A DNA stretch of 64,000 nt from Lachnospiraceae bacterium (GTDB taxonomy: Bacteria > Bacillota > Clostridia > Lachnospirales > Lachnospiraceae): assembly GCA_024693135.1 (NCBI GenBank), contig JAILLN010000010.1:1-64000 (forward strand), written 5' to 3'. Each line of letters starts with the position of its first letter. The stretch's first letter is position 1. A program made the translations under genes and the position numbers. The notes under the pieces were generated by a model. It did not search any database. It was not told where the DNA came from and saw nothing but the letters and a program-made list of their open reading frames with translations. Positions 1-10,800 of the stretch are shown piece by piece.

Positions 1-2
1 GT

Positions 3-137
3 ATCAATCAAAAGATCAAAACCTTACGCCGGCATGGGTATGGCTACCCTGACGATGAATACTTTTTCCTGAAGATCATGGATATGAGCAGGAAACCGTA
101 TATCAGGAATCAGCCATCACATAAAATTTGTGATTGA
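3..137 (+). pseudogene. C-terminal fragment of a DDE transposase (ISL3-like), truncated by the window edge
   Basis: Frame-3 reading without a start Met gives INQKIKTLRRHGYGYPDDEYFFLKIMDMSRKPYIRNQPSHKICD*, resembling ISL3-type transposase C-termini from Clostridia. May be an intact gene continuing left of the window. Confidence 0.5.
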
Positions 138-403
138 ACCATATAAAACATACCAAAGAGAGTGTCCTGCATGATATCTAATCTTTCTCGAAAGTATATT
201 TCATCATCTTTTTCGACATATTTCATTATATTTTCTGTAACGCAAATGTAATACTGTATATTGTCTATCAGCAGATTTTCGGTTTGATATTTAATATAAT
301 CATCAAGTATTCTTTTTATAAGAGTATCATTATTCATGTTTACGATAGGCAGTCTCTTGAGACCAAACGGGGGGGGTGCGAAAAATCTTAGGATCTTTAG
401 CAT
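110..403 (-). CDS. small hypothetical protein (likely real start at internal MNNDTLIKRIL...)
   Basis: 97-aa ORF in AT-rich accessory DNA; plausible soluble protein composition from MNNDT onward; no family recognised. Confidence 0.35.
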   Translation of the reverse strand: MLKILRFFAPPPFGLKRLPIVNMNNDTLIKRILDDYIKYQTENLLIDNIQYYICVTENIMKYVEKDDEIYFRERLDIMQDTLFGMFYMVQSQILCDG

Positions 404-851
404 ACGGCCCGTTGTTCATTGGGTCAAAAAATTCATTTTTTATTATACAATACCGTGGTTGCTCAGTCACATTACTTCAAACTGACTTTATTAACCTTGC
501 ATACCGCAGTATTGCCTAAAACAGTAATACTTCCCTTTTTGTAATTTCGCAAATGTGGTCATTGACTCCATTTTTTTCATTATTTATCCATAATTTCCAT
601 AATTCAATTCTATTAGGTTTCAAGTACGATAAAAAGGACAATACAAGTCCCAAATCTGAACCTAAACATGTTTTCCTCTCTGTAAACTTTTTTCCCCCCA
701 TCTTCCGTTAATGCCTCCGCCGGCTCATTTTTGTCTACTTCTTGCCTCAAATCACGTTGCAACGTTTTTGATACAATGGAACCTCCAAATGTGAAAAGCC
801 CTTAAAATATAGCGCATATTATAGGTAGAAAGATGGGTTTGTATCAGCGAT

Positions 852-1916
852 TCACGTTCGAAGGTTCATCGCCGCGCACAGAAGAAAATCCGCCGGAAAG
901 ACATAGCTGCCATGCGCCCTGGCGATATGGATCCTCCGGTCCTCCAGAGGCTGCCGCAGAATCTCCAGGGACTGCTTGGAAAATTCCGGCAGCTCGTCCA
1001 GGAAAAGCACTCCCCGGTGGGCCAGAGAGCAGAGTCCCGGCCTGGGAATGCTTCCCCCGCCGGAAAGAGCCTGGGGAGTCACGGTATGGTGCGGGCTGAT
1101 AAAAGGCCTGGTCTTGATGAGGCCGGTATTGCCCCCGGTAAGCCCCGCTATGCTGTGCACCTTCGTGATCTCGATGCATTCAGACGGATCCGGCTCAGGC
1201 AGGATCCCGGCCAGGCGCCTGGCCAGCATGGTTTTCCCGGAGCCCGGAGGGCCGATCATCAGGATATTGTGCCTTCCCGCGGCAGCGATCTGAAGAGCCC
1301 GTTTTACGGTTTCCTGCCCCTGTACATCACAGAGATCCTCCTCCCGCTCCGAAAGGGCCTCCCTTCCCGGATTTTGAGATACCTGCTTCTCATTCAGGAA
1401 ATCCGCCTCTCCATGGAAATAATCCCTGGCTTCCTTCAGATCCTGTACCCCGACGATCCGGACCCCCTCTACCGCCCTGCCCTCCATCACATTGTCCCAA
1501 GGTACCATACAGCTTGAAAAGCCGAGCCTCTTCGCCTCGATCACCATGGGAAGAATGCCGGAGACAGCGCGGACGGCACCCGAAAGCCCCAGCTCCCCGA
1601 AGATCATCCAACCCCCGGTGGAGCCCTCCGGGATCTCACCCAAAAGCTGCATCAAAGAAAGAGAAACAGCCAGGTCAAAGGTGGTGCCGTTTTTACGGAT
1701 ATCTGCCGGCGACAGGTTTACGGTGATCCGCTTGGGGGGAAGGAAGATCCCGCTGTTTTTCAGGGCAGTCCGGACCCGCTCCCTGGCCTCCTTCACCTCG
1801 CTTCCCAGGTAACCCACCATATCAAAGACCGGCATCCCTTCAGAAATGTCTGCCTCTACCGAGATGGGCCTTGCCTCCATGCCAAGCAATGTTATGGACT
1901 TCACGTTGCAATACAT
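852..1916 (-). pseudogene. YifB/ComM-like Mg-chelatase-related AAA+ ATPase, 3'-truncated
   Basis: Starts [36 protein letters not shown] and has Walker [20 protein letters not shown] and [24 protein letters not shown]. Ends ...[15 protein letters not shown] where the family continues AAMNPCPCG plus ~150 aa. Confidence 0.85.
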
Positions 1917-2161
1917 ATCCCGCTCCTTTCTGCGTAAATCCTAAAGGATCTGGTCCTGCACGCATCCAGGCACATAAAGAAGCACGTTTCCGATACGGCA
2001 GAACATAAAAAATGGGTAAATGCTGCACGGCCGGATCCCGGATGGGATGAAGTTTAAGCCATGCATCGGGCGACTGCCCGAAAAGGTTCTTTGATTATAA
2101 TCAAATCAGCAAAAAAATGCAAGAAGAATTTATCGACTCCGAAGCCGATCAAAGGGATTTT

Positions 2162-3916
2162 TTATTCCGGGAAGGCCTGGCTGGTATAGAGGTCATGGTA
2201 ATATCCCCCGAGCTCCATCAGCTCGTCGTGGGTGCCTCTCTCGATGATCTTCCCGTCCCGGATCACGAGGATCACGTCTGCCTGGATGATCGTAGAGAGC
2301 CGGTGGGCAATGATGAAGGACGTCCTCCCCCGGATTACCGTGCGGATGGCATCCCGGATCTTTGCTTCCGTCACGGTGTCGATCGAGGAGGTGGCTTCGT
2401 CCAGGATCAGTATCCTGGGATCCGCCAGGATCGCCCGGGCAAAGGACAGGAGCTGCTTCTCCCCGGTGGAGAGCATGTCCCCTCCCTCTCCCACCTGGGC
2501 ATCAAGCCCCCCGAGCCTCTCTATGACCTCACCGGCCGCCACAAGCCCTACGGCCCAAGCGATCTCCTCCTCAGATGCCTCCGGATTGCCGTAAAGAAGA
2601 TTTTCCCTCACGGTTCCCGAAAAGAGATGGGGCGTCTGGAGCACATAGCCGATATTGCTGTGAAGCCAAAGCTGGGACCGCTCCCTGGCATCCCTTCCGT
2701 CGATCAGCACCCGCCCTTGCGTCGGTTCAAAGAAGCGGCATACCAGGTTCACCAGCGTGGTCTTTCCCGCGCCGGTCTCCCCCACGATGGCCACATTGGT
2801 TCCCTGCGGCACCTTCAGATTGAAATGCTCCAGCACCAGCTCTTCCCCGTCGGGATAATGGAAGGACACATCCTGAAACTCCACCTCTCCCTTAAGCTCT
2901 TCCCAATTTTCCCTTTTGGGATGGAGCATGTCGCCGTAGCGCTCCACCACCTCCGGAGGATCCGCCACATCCGGAGCCGTCTCCAAAAGCTTTGTCACCC
3001 TCTCGATATTGACCTTCACCTCGATGGCCGCAGAGACGGTGTGGACAAGATACTGGATCGGCTCGATCATCCCCAGGGCATAAGACATAAAGACAGAAAG
3101 AGTGCCGATCTGCATCCATCCCTTCTCCGTAAGAGACCCTCCCTGCCAGAGCACCAGGGCAAGAGCCGCCGCAGAAGCAAAGGTGAGGCCTGAGGTAAAA
3201 AGCGCCGAATAATGCCCTGCCTTCACCGCCATTCTCTGATAATTCCCGGTCTCCTCTTCAAAATCCCTGCTGATCCTGTCCTCGATCACCAATGTCTTGA
3301 TGCTCCGGACTCCGGTAACCCCTTCATTGATATTTCCCACGATCCGGGAATTGCTCTCCCGCACCTGCCGGTTCACCGCCACCAGCTTCCTCTGGAAATA
3401 AAAGCCGGCCAGGATCGCGGCAGGCAGAAGGAGCAGGATCCATAGAGCCAGGCGTGCATTGATGCGAAACATCACCACCAGGATAAAGATCAGATAGGAT
3501 GCATTCCAGACCACATCCATCATCCTCCAGGAAAGAAGCGAACCGATCTTTCCCGTGTCGCTCATGACCCTGGCGTGGATATAGCCCACGCTGTTCTGGT
3601 TGAAGTAGGAAAAGGAAAGGGACTGCAGATGCCGGAAGAGCATATTGCGGAGATCCCGGTTTACCGTCACCTCGATCTGTCCGACATAGCTCATGCTGAT
3701 ATAATTCGCCGCCACCTGCATGAGCAGCACTCCCACATACAGGGCCGCAAACAGCCCGATCCCCTTCAGCGTGCCCCCTGCGACAAAATGGTCGAGGGCA
3801 TACCGGTTAAAGAGCGGAAAGGCCGAATCCGCAAGGCTGCTGAAAAGACCCATGAGCACCATGATAAAGACCATGGCCCTGTATGGCTTCAATACCGGAA
3901 GGACCCGCCGGATCAT
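2162..3916 (-). CDS. ABC transporter, fused permease/ATP-binding protein (exporter type)
   Basis: 584 aa; N-terminal TM domain, Walker A GETGAGKTTLVNL, D-loop ILDEATSSIDT, H-loop IIAHRLST. Overlaps the next gene by 4 nt. Confidence 0.93.
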   Translation of the reverse strand: MIRRVLPVLKPYRAMVFIMVLMGLFSSLADSAFPLFNRYALDHFVAGGTLKGIGLFAALYVGVLLMQVAANYISMSYVGQIEVTVNRDLRNMLFRHLQSLSFSYFNQNSVGYIHARVMSDTGKIGSLLSWRMMDVVWNASYLIFILVVMFRINARLALWILLLLPAAILAGFYFQRKLVAVNRQVRESNSRIVGNINEGVTGVRSIKTLVIEDRISRDFEEETGNYQRMAVKAGHYSALFTSGLTFASAAALALVLWQGGSLTEKGWMQIGTLSVFMSYALGMIEPIQYLVHTVSAAIEVKVNIERVTKLLETAPDVADPPEVVERYGDMLHPKRENWEELKGEVEFQDVSFHYPDGEELVLEHFNLKVPQGTNVAIVGETGAGKTTLVNLVCRFFEPTQGRVLIDGRDARERSQLWLHSNIGYVLQTPHLFSGTVRENLLYGNPEASEEEIAWAVGLVAAGEVIERLGGLDAQVGEGGDMLSTGEKQLLSFARAILADPRILILDEATSSIDTVTEAKIRDAIRTVIRGRTSFIIAHRLSTIIQADVILVIRDGKIIERGTHDELMELGGYYHDLYTSQAFPE

Positions 3917-5691
3917 GCTCCTGCCTCCTTTGGCTCAAGCCCGTTCTGCATCTCATAGGTCACCCTGTAGATCCCGTCCCTTTCCATCAGCTCCCGGTGG
4001 GTTCCCTTTTCCAGGATCCTTCCCCTGTCCATCACGATGATCTGGTCTGCATGCATCAAGGTCTGCACCCGGTGGGCGATCAGAAAGACCGTGGATCCGC
4101 CGATGTTTTCGGAAAGAGCCTTCCGGATGGCGGCATCCGTGGCCGCATCTACCGCCGAAAGGGAATCGTCAAAGATCATCACCGGCGGCCTCCTGATGAG
4201 CATCTGGGCGATGGCGGTCCGCTGCTTCTGGCCTCCCGAAAGGGTAACCCCCCTTTCTCCCACAAAGGTATCATAGCCCTGATAAAAGCGGTCCACCGAC
4301 TCCTCCAGGCTGGCGATCCTTGCCGCCCTTTTCACCTCGCCCATATCCAATGTCTCCTGGGTGATCCCGATATTCTCCGAGAGGGTCCTGGAAAAGAGAT
4401 AGGGCTCCTGAAGCACCATCCCGATATTCCGCCTGAGATATCCCGTATCGATGTCCTTCAGGTCCACGCCCCCTATGGTGATCCGGCCCTTTACGGACAT
4501 CCCCTCCCTTCCGGAAAGGCCGTAGAGCTTGTCCAAAAGCATCATGAGGGTGGATTTCCCGGAGCCTGTGCCGCCCAGGATCCCCACGGTAGAGCCCTCA
4601 GGCACCCTAAGGCAGATATCGTGGAGCACCTCCTCTGCCGCATCCTCATAAGAAAAGGAGACATGGTCAAAGCAGATCTCCCGGTCCATGGGCGGACAAA
4701 GAGGGGTTTCGGGCTTATCCTCCTCCTCTGCATTCATGATCGCGCAGATCCTCCCGACGGAGACCCCCGCCTTGCTCATTTCGGAAATGATCCTTCCCAG
4801 CATCCTGACCGGCCAGTCCAGCATGGCATTGTAGGCGACAAAGGCCAGGAAGCTGCCCGCACTCAGCTCTCCCCTCACGCACAGTACCGCCCCCAGGATG
4901 CTGACCACCATTGTCCGTCCCGCAGCCAGGAAATCATTGGAGGTCCAGAAGGCCGCCCCCAGCCGCAGCACCCGGATCCACATCCGGGTATAGAGATAGT
5001 TCTTTTTTTCAAACCGCTCATTTTCATCGATCTCCCGGCCAAAGGCACGGACTACCCTCACCCCGGTCAGGTTTTCCTGTACCACGGCAGAAAACCTCGC
5101 CTCTTCCTCCTCCGCCTTCATAAAGGCCTTCCCGATCTTTCCATGGAAATACATGGAAAAAAGAACGATCAAAGGGATAAAGCCTATGGCGATAAGGGTA
5201 AGCCCCGCATGGATCTTCGACATAAAAAAGATGGAAAGGGACATCATCACGATGATCCGGAACAGGGAGGTCAGCTGCTCGGAAAGAAAGACCTTCACGG
5301 TCTCCACATCAGAGGTGCAGCGCTGAATGATGTCTCCGGTATGGCTGCTCCTGTGCCAGGCATAGGGCAGACGGATAAGATGGGAAAAAAGCAGGTCCCG
5401 CAACCTCTTCACGAACCTCTCGGTCCCGACGGCATTCGTCAGCTGAAAGAGGTAGCGGAAAAGAGCGGCAAAGAGTGCGACGAAGAGGACCAGGAGCGCC
5501 ACCCTGCCCGTTCCTCTTCCGAGGGCTGTATCCACGGTATATCCGATGAGCCTCGGATTGACCAGATCCAAAAGGGAGGATAAGAGGATGAAGATCATGC
5601 TCAATACATAATATCTCCTGCTCCCCAATAGGAAGAGGTTCATCATCTTAAGCCTTCCAAAATGTCCTTTTATCCCAGGACCTTCCTTCAC
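3913..5691 (-). CDS. ABC transporter, fused permease/ATP-binding protein (exporter type)
   Basis: 592 aa; Walker A GGTGSGKSTLMML, signature LSGGQKQR, IFDDSLSAVD. Probable heterodimer partner of the downstream ABC gene. Confidence 0.93.
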   Translation of the reverse strand: MKEGPGIKGHFGRLKMMNLFLLGSRRYYVLSMIFILLSSLLDLVNPRLIGYTVDTALGRGTGRVALLVLFVALFAALFRYLFQLTNAVGTERFVKRLRDLLFSHLIRLPYAWHRSSHTGDIIQRCTSDVETVKVFLSEQLTSLFRIIVMMSLSIFFMSKIHAGLTLIAIGFIPLIVLFSMYFHGKIGKAFMKAEEEEARFSAVVQENLTGVRVVRAFGREIDENERFEKKNYLYTRMWIRVLRLGAAFWTSNDFLAAGRTMVVSILGAVLCVRGELSAGSFLAFVAYNAMLDWPVRMLGRIISEMSKAGVSVGRICAIMNAEEEDKPETPLCPPMDREICFDHVSFSYEDAAEEVLHDICLRVPEGSTVGILGGTGSGKSTLMMLLDKLYGLSGREGMSVKGRITIGGVDLKDIDTGYLRRNIGMVLQEPYLFSRTLSENIGITQETLDMGEVKRAARIASLEESVDRFYQGYDTFVGERGVTLSGGQKQRTAIAQMLIRRPPVMIFDDSLSAVDAATDAAIRKALSENIGGSTVFLIAHRVQTLMHADQIIVMDRGRILEKGTHRELMERDGIYRVTYEMQNGLEPKEAGA

Positions 5692-6743
5692 GGCATGAAC
5701 TCCTTTTCCAGGGCTTCCGGATCATTGGCCGAAAGAAGGGCCTCCTCTGCCTCTGTCCTCCCCTCCTGTACCAGCCTGAGAAGGGAATCCTCCATGAGGC
5801 ACATGCCCTCCTCCGCGCTATCCTTTATGATGGAGGGAAGGCGCTCCGGCTCTCCGCAGGATATGGCATCCCGGACTTCCTTATTCATGAGCAGGATCTC
5901 ATGGGCCGGGATCCTTCCCCCGTCCGTCCCGTTCAAAAGCTTCCTGGAGACCACAGCCAGGAGTGCCCGGGAAAGCCTCATCTGCACGGACTGCCTGGCA
6001 TTCCCCTCAAAAAGCTCCAGGATCCTGCGGATGGTATCCTCGGCCGAGGAAGTATACATGGAAGAGAAAACCAGCCTGCCCGTTTCCACGGTCCGAAGCA
6101 CGGCCATCACATCCTCTGCCCTTGAAAGATCGGACACATAGATCACATCCGGATCCTCCTTCAGGCAGGAAGAAAGCCCGGCCTCATAGGAGCTTACGTC
6201 CAGGCCGATCTCTCTTTGGTTGATCACGGATAGCCTGCTTTCATGAAGATATTCGATGGGATCCTCCAGGGTGATGATATTGCAGGCCCTGGCGGCATTG
6301 ATGCGGTCGATGAGGGCCGCGATGACGGTAGACCTCCCGGAGCCGGACGGCCCTGTGACAAAGACCAGCCCCCTGCGTCTTTCCGTAAGGGACAAAACCT
6401 GCGGCGGGAGGCCCAGCTCCATGGGATCCGGCAGGGTCGGGCTTACGACCCGGAAGGCCAGGGTGATGGCCCCCCGCTGCTTATAGGCATTGATCCGAAA
6501 CCTCCCCACATCCTCCACGGAGACAGACATGTCGATCTCGCCTTCCCTTTCGAAGCGCTCCCGCTGCTCCTGGCTGATGAGGCCGAGGAGGAGACCCAGG
6601 GTATCTGAAGGGCTAAGCCTCGGGAAATACGTATCGATAAGCTCCCCATGGATGCGAAGCTTCGGCACAGCCCCCGCGCTCACATGGATGTCGGATGCTT
6701 CCTTGGATACGGCATAGCCCAGCAGGTCACGGACACTGATCAT
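5688..6743 (-). CDS. PilT-like type IV pilus/type II secretion-family ATPase
   Basis: SDIHVSAGAVPKLRIHGEL, Walker A TGPSGSGRSTVIAALID, NIITLEDPIEYLHESRLSVINQREIGLDVSSYEAGL (PilT family pattern). Confidence 0.88.
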   Translation of the reverse strand: MISVRDLLGYAVSKEASDIHVSAGAVPKLRIHGELIDTYFPRLSPSDTLGLLLGLISQEQRERFEREGEIDMSVSVEDVGRFRINAYKQRGAITLAFRVVSPTLPDPMELGLPPQVLSLTERRRGLVFVTGPSGSGRSTVIAALIDRINAARACNIITLEDPIEYLHESRLSVINQREIGLDVSSYEAGLSSCLKEDPDVIYVSDLSRAEDVMAVLRTVETGRLVFSSMYTSSAEDTIRRILELFEGNARQSVQMRLSRALLAVVSRKLLNGTDGGRIPAHEILLMNKEVRDAISCGEPERLPSIIKDSAEEGMCLMEDSLLRLVQEGRTEAEEALLSANDPEALEKEFMP

Positions 6744-7840
6744 TGATTGATGCCGGCACCTTTAAGTGCGCTGGTGTCCATGACGCACCGGTTGTCCAGG
6801 GTCTTCATCATGTCCTTGATCTTGAGGTCGCCGTAGATCAGCTCCTGTCCCAGATCGATGATCCGGTTATCCGAGAAGCATAAGATCATGGGCTCTAAGA
6901 TATTATAGCTGTTTTCAGCCAATACCAGGCCTTTTTCCCCGTTGGTCAGCTCCACGCAGCTGCCCGGAGCCAGGAAATTAATGCTCTTGATCAGGGCATC
7001 CACGATCCTTTCGTCATAGATCTCCGGCCGCTCCATGAGATACCTTAAGGCCGTGATCTCTGATTTCGGCTCCTCCACGTCATTCATGGCCGTCATATTG
7101 TCATAGGCATTCGCGGCCATCAGCACCCTGGCTGCCATGACTACCTTGTCCTTGGTGATGTCCTCTCCGTGGCTTGCCTTCTGCTCGAGGCTTGTGGCCT
7201 GGGATACGATCCTCTTGATGGCGGGCGTCGAAAGGAAGGCCGCCTCAATGAAGCCCTCGCCCCTTTTCCTGCAGGCAAGCTCCACCTTTTCATCCTCCGG
7301 GGAATGGATCCCCTTTTCCTTTAATTCCTCTGGCAGGTCCATCTTGCCGATGTCATGGAGGATGGCTGCCATCACGCAGTCATTCTGCTCGGAAAGCTTG
7401 ATATTGAGCTTATGGGTGATCATGGCGCAGAGCATGGCCACATTTAGGGAATGCTTCGCCAGCTGATCCTCCTTGCTCCTAAGGTTCTGTACGAAATTGA
7501 TCTTGCGGTCCAGCCGGCCATAGCTCTTGATGATCGAAGCCGTGATGGTCTGCATCTGGGCCTGCCTGCCGTTGTCCCGGATCATCTTATGCTCATCCTG
7601 GATCAGGAAGGAGGTCACCATCTGGAACCGCTCGAATTCCACGTCATCCGCCGACATCGGGGGCAGGGGCTCCGCCGGCTCCAGGATATACAGCCCGATG
7701 ATGCCGAAATTCTTCACGCTCTCGATACCCTGCTGGGTCAGCTTGGAATCCCGCTCATACAGAAGCACGCCCTTTTTATTATAGATGGGCTTTGCCAGCC
7801 TCATGCCGATCTTCAGATTCTCCTGCCGGATAAATAGCAT
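6740..7840 (-). CDS. HD-GYP-like domain protein (degenerate GYP loop)
   Basis: HDIGKMDLPEEL HD motif in an HD-GYP-like layout; the canonical HHE..DGSGYP segment is not recognisable. Overlaps pilT-like gene by 4 nt. Confidence 0.75.
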   Translation of the reverse strand: MLFIRQENLKIGMRLAKPIYNKKGVLLYERDSKLTQQGIESVKNFGIIGLYILEPAEPLPPMSADDVEFERFQMVTSFLIQDEHKMIRDNGRQAQMQTITASIIKSYGRLDRKINFVQNLRSKEDQLAKHSLNVAMLCAMITHKLNIKLSEQNDCVMAAILHDIGKMDLPEELKEKGIHSPEDEKVELACRKRGEGFIEAAFLSTPAIKRIVSQATSLEQKASHGEDITKDKVVMAARVLMAANAYDNMTAMNDVEEPKSEITALRYLMERPEIYDERIVDALIKSINFLAPGSCVELTNGEKGLVLAENSYNILEPMILCFSDNRIIDLGQELIYGDLKIKDMMKTLDNRCVMDTSALKGAGINQ

Positions 7841-7842
7841 CT

Positions 7843-10800
7843 CTACCCCCTGTCCTGCTTTGCCAAAAGCTTCTCAAACTCCTCCTGCGGAAGCGGCTTC
7901 GCGTAATAATAGCCCTGCGCGATATCGCATCCAATGGATTTCAGGAAGTTCACCTGATCGATGGTCTCCACGCCCTCCGCCACCACCTTCATCCCCAGCT
8001 GCTGGGACATGGAGATGGAATTGGAGACGATGATCCTCCCCCTCTTCGTATCCATAACCTCGTCAATGAAAAACCGGTCGATCTTGATCACGTCCACCGG
8101 CGCGTCCTTCAGCATGTTCAATGAGGAGTAGCCGGAGCCGAAGTCGTCCATCTCGATGAGGAAGCCGGCCTCCCTCAGGCTGCTCATCATGGCATACAGG
8201 CCTTCCATGTCCTCGGTAAACATGGTCTCCGTGATCTCAAGCTCCAGATTCCTGGGCTCGATATGATAGCGCCGCACCAGGCTCATCAGCTCCGATACCA
8301 GGTCGGTGGAGCTGACATGCATCCGGGATATGTTCACGGATACCGGAAGATCCCTGCCCTGCTCCTTCAGCTTGGCTAAAAAGATCGCCGCGCTCTCCCA
8401 GATGTATTCATCGATCTGTTTGATAAACCCGTTGCTCTCAAATAAAGGCAGGAATTCTCCCGGCATGCACAGCCCTTTGACCGGATGCCTCCAGCGGACC
8501 AGGGCCTCCGCCCCGCAGATCTTGTCTGTCTTCAGATCCACCTTCGGCTGCAGGAACATCATGAATTCATGCCGTTCGAGGGCGATCTTCATCTCACTTT
8601 CCATCTCGGCGATGCGCAGCTGCTGGATCCGGATCTTATCATCATATACCGCATAATTCGTGAGGGTATTGCCCTTGATGTCCTTCTTCGCGAGCCTCGC
8701 CCTGTCGCACATGAGCCGCACCGGGATATCCCGGTCGGTGATCTTATAGATGCCGAAGCTTAAGGTGGAGCCGCAGCGGCTGGCCTCCGGGAAATGGAAG
8801 GACATGCCAAGCTTCTGGATATATTCCAGGATATCCTGCTCCTTTTCATATTCCAGCAGAACGGAAAAGGCATCGGCCTGATAGCGCCCGGCGATGCCGT
8901 CCCAGGAAAGGCTGTCCCGGATCTGCCTGCCCAGCTCCTTCAGGCAGTTATTTCCGATCTCCACCCCGAAGCGGTCGTTGATGATGCGGAACCGGTCTAT
9001 GTCCACGGCCACCAGGGCAAAGTTGGTGGTGCTCCGCATAAAGATCCGCTCTACGGCCTTGCGGTAAAATGCCTCCGGATTGTAGAGTCCCGTGATGGAA
9101 TCATAATCCGCGCGGAATTCCAGCTCCGTCTTTACCTCCATCTCCGTATTCACATCCTGGATGCAGCCCGTGACCCGCTCCAGACGGTTATTCAACCCCC
9201 GGAGGGTCTGGATGATGATGGTAAAGTAAAGAGAAACGTCATAGCGGTTGATGAGCCGCAGCGTCACCTCATGGGTATCCGGCTCTTCCTTGACCCTTCG
9301 GACGAAATCCAGGAATTTTCCCCGGTCGTCCTTATGGGGCGTCAGGCTTTCCAGAAGGGACCATTCATTCACCAGCATGGCATCATTCAGATGGAACATA
9401 TGCTCATAGGTGGTGCAGACATAATACTCCTGCTCCGAAACCTTATATTCAAAGACAAAGATGCCGGTCAGCTCATTGATGTGCTCGCTCCGCTCAAAAT
9501 TCTGGGCCAGCTCCGTCTGGATCTCACTGTAGCCCCTGACCTGCTCGTACTTCTTGCTGATCACATAATCCTTCACGATATTCTGGGACAGCTCGTTGAT
9601 GTCCCTGGCCGTAAGGAAGACCCGGTCATTCTCAAATACCGCATTGATGGAATACCAATGGTAGGTCCCGTCCTGATAATAAAGCCGGACCTTATTTTCC
9701 ACGCTCTCCCTGCCGATCTTGGCCGCTTCCCTTAAATGGGTGGGCTCCGATGCCGCGAGAAAATCCTCCCGGTCGTCGGGATGCACGATCCGGGTCAGGT
9801 AATAGCTGCGGAGATTCTCATAATTTTCCACCCGCCGCTCCGTCATGACCAGCACGTTGACCTCACGGATCCGGGTGCAGAGATTCTTCTGCAGATCGAT
9901 GTCCCAGATGATGTCCATGGTCTTCAGCATGGCCTTATTGAACTGCTCCATGCTCTCATTGACCTGGGTCATCTGGCGGGAGATGTCCTCCCTGCTGTCT
10001 GCGATGATATAAACCCGGATATTGTTGCGCATCACAAGCTTCGTGGTGCGGCAATGCACGATCCGGCGAAGGCCCGGCGAATATACATCCGAATCCAGGG
10101 ATGCCTGGTCATCCGCAAATTTCTTTAAGGGGCAGTCCACGCACTGCTGGCTGGTGCCCTTCAGGAGCTCATAGCAGTAGCCGATGCACTCCCCGGGGAT
10201 CCGCTCGTTTAAGGCCTCGTTTTTATAGATCAGATGCAGCCTCTCGTCCACGGCATAGGCCCAGGTCTGGATCGGATCCAGGATATTCTTTACCAGGTCA
10301 ATATCGTGGAGGGATACGTTGCGTCCCACAAACTGCTCCTCTTCCCGGAGACGGTTCGTGTAGAACATATAGGTATTTTTATTCTTCGCCTGGGCGGCCT
10401 CCAGGGCCTGGCAGGCCTTTTCATAGAGCTCGCTGATATTCAGGCTGGCGTCATGCGGCACGGTGCTCATGCCGATGGAGATGGTCTTAAGCGCCCGGTC
10501 CGTATATATGCCCCAGGTAATGGTCAGGGAGGAGATCATGAGGGAGGCCTTGTCGCAGAGGATCTTGCCGTCCTTGATCCCATTGAGGGAAGCAAGGATC
10601 ATGCCGTCCTCATCCAGGGCGATGAGATCCGTATTCCGGAGGGTGGCGCAGATGATCTCCATGGATTCATCCAGTGCCGCCTTGGCTTTCTCCTTATTAT
10701 TCAAAGAAAGCGCAGGATAATCCAAAAGCCGGATCAGCATCAGGTTGGCTACGTCCATGGCCGGCTGCTCATCCAGCCTGCGGGCCAGCTCTCCGAAAAA

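Noticed and set aside
844-1179. Alternative-frame ORFs over the truncated yifB-like gene (844-1179 -, 833-1099 +, 912-1517 +, 976-1293 +)
   Set aside because: Composition-biased overlapping ORFs; the YifB frame is clearly the coding one.
3883-5583. 566-aa plus-strand ORF
   Set aside because: Antisense shadow of a clear ABC transporter gene; His/Pro/Gly/Asp-rich composition typical of shadow ORFs in GC-rich DNA. The same applies to the long plus-strand ORFs at 2117-3193, 8794-9735, 15622-17064, 48501-50162, 50666-52171, 55468-57066 and 61992-63215.
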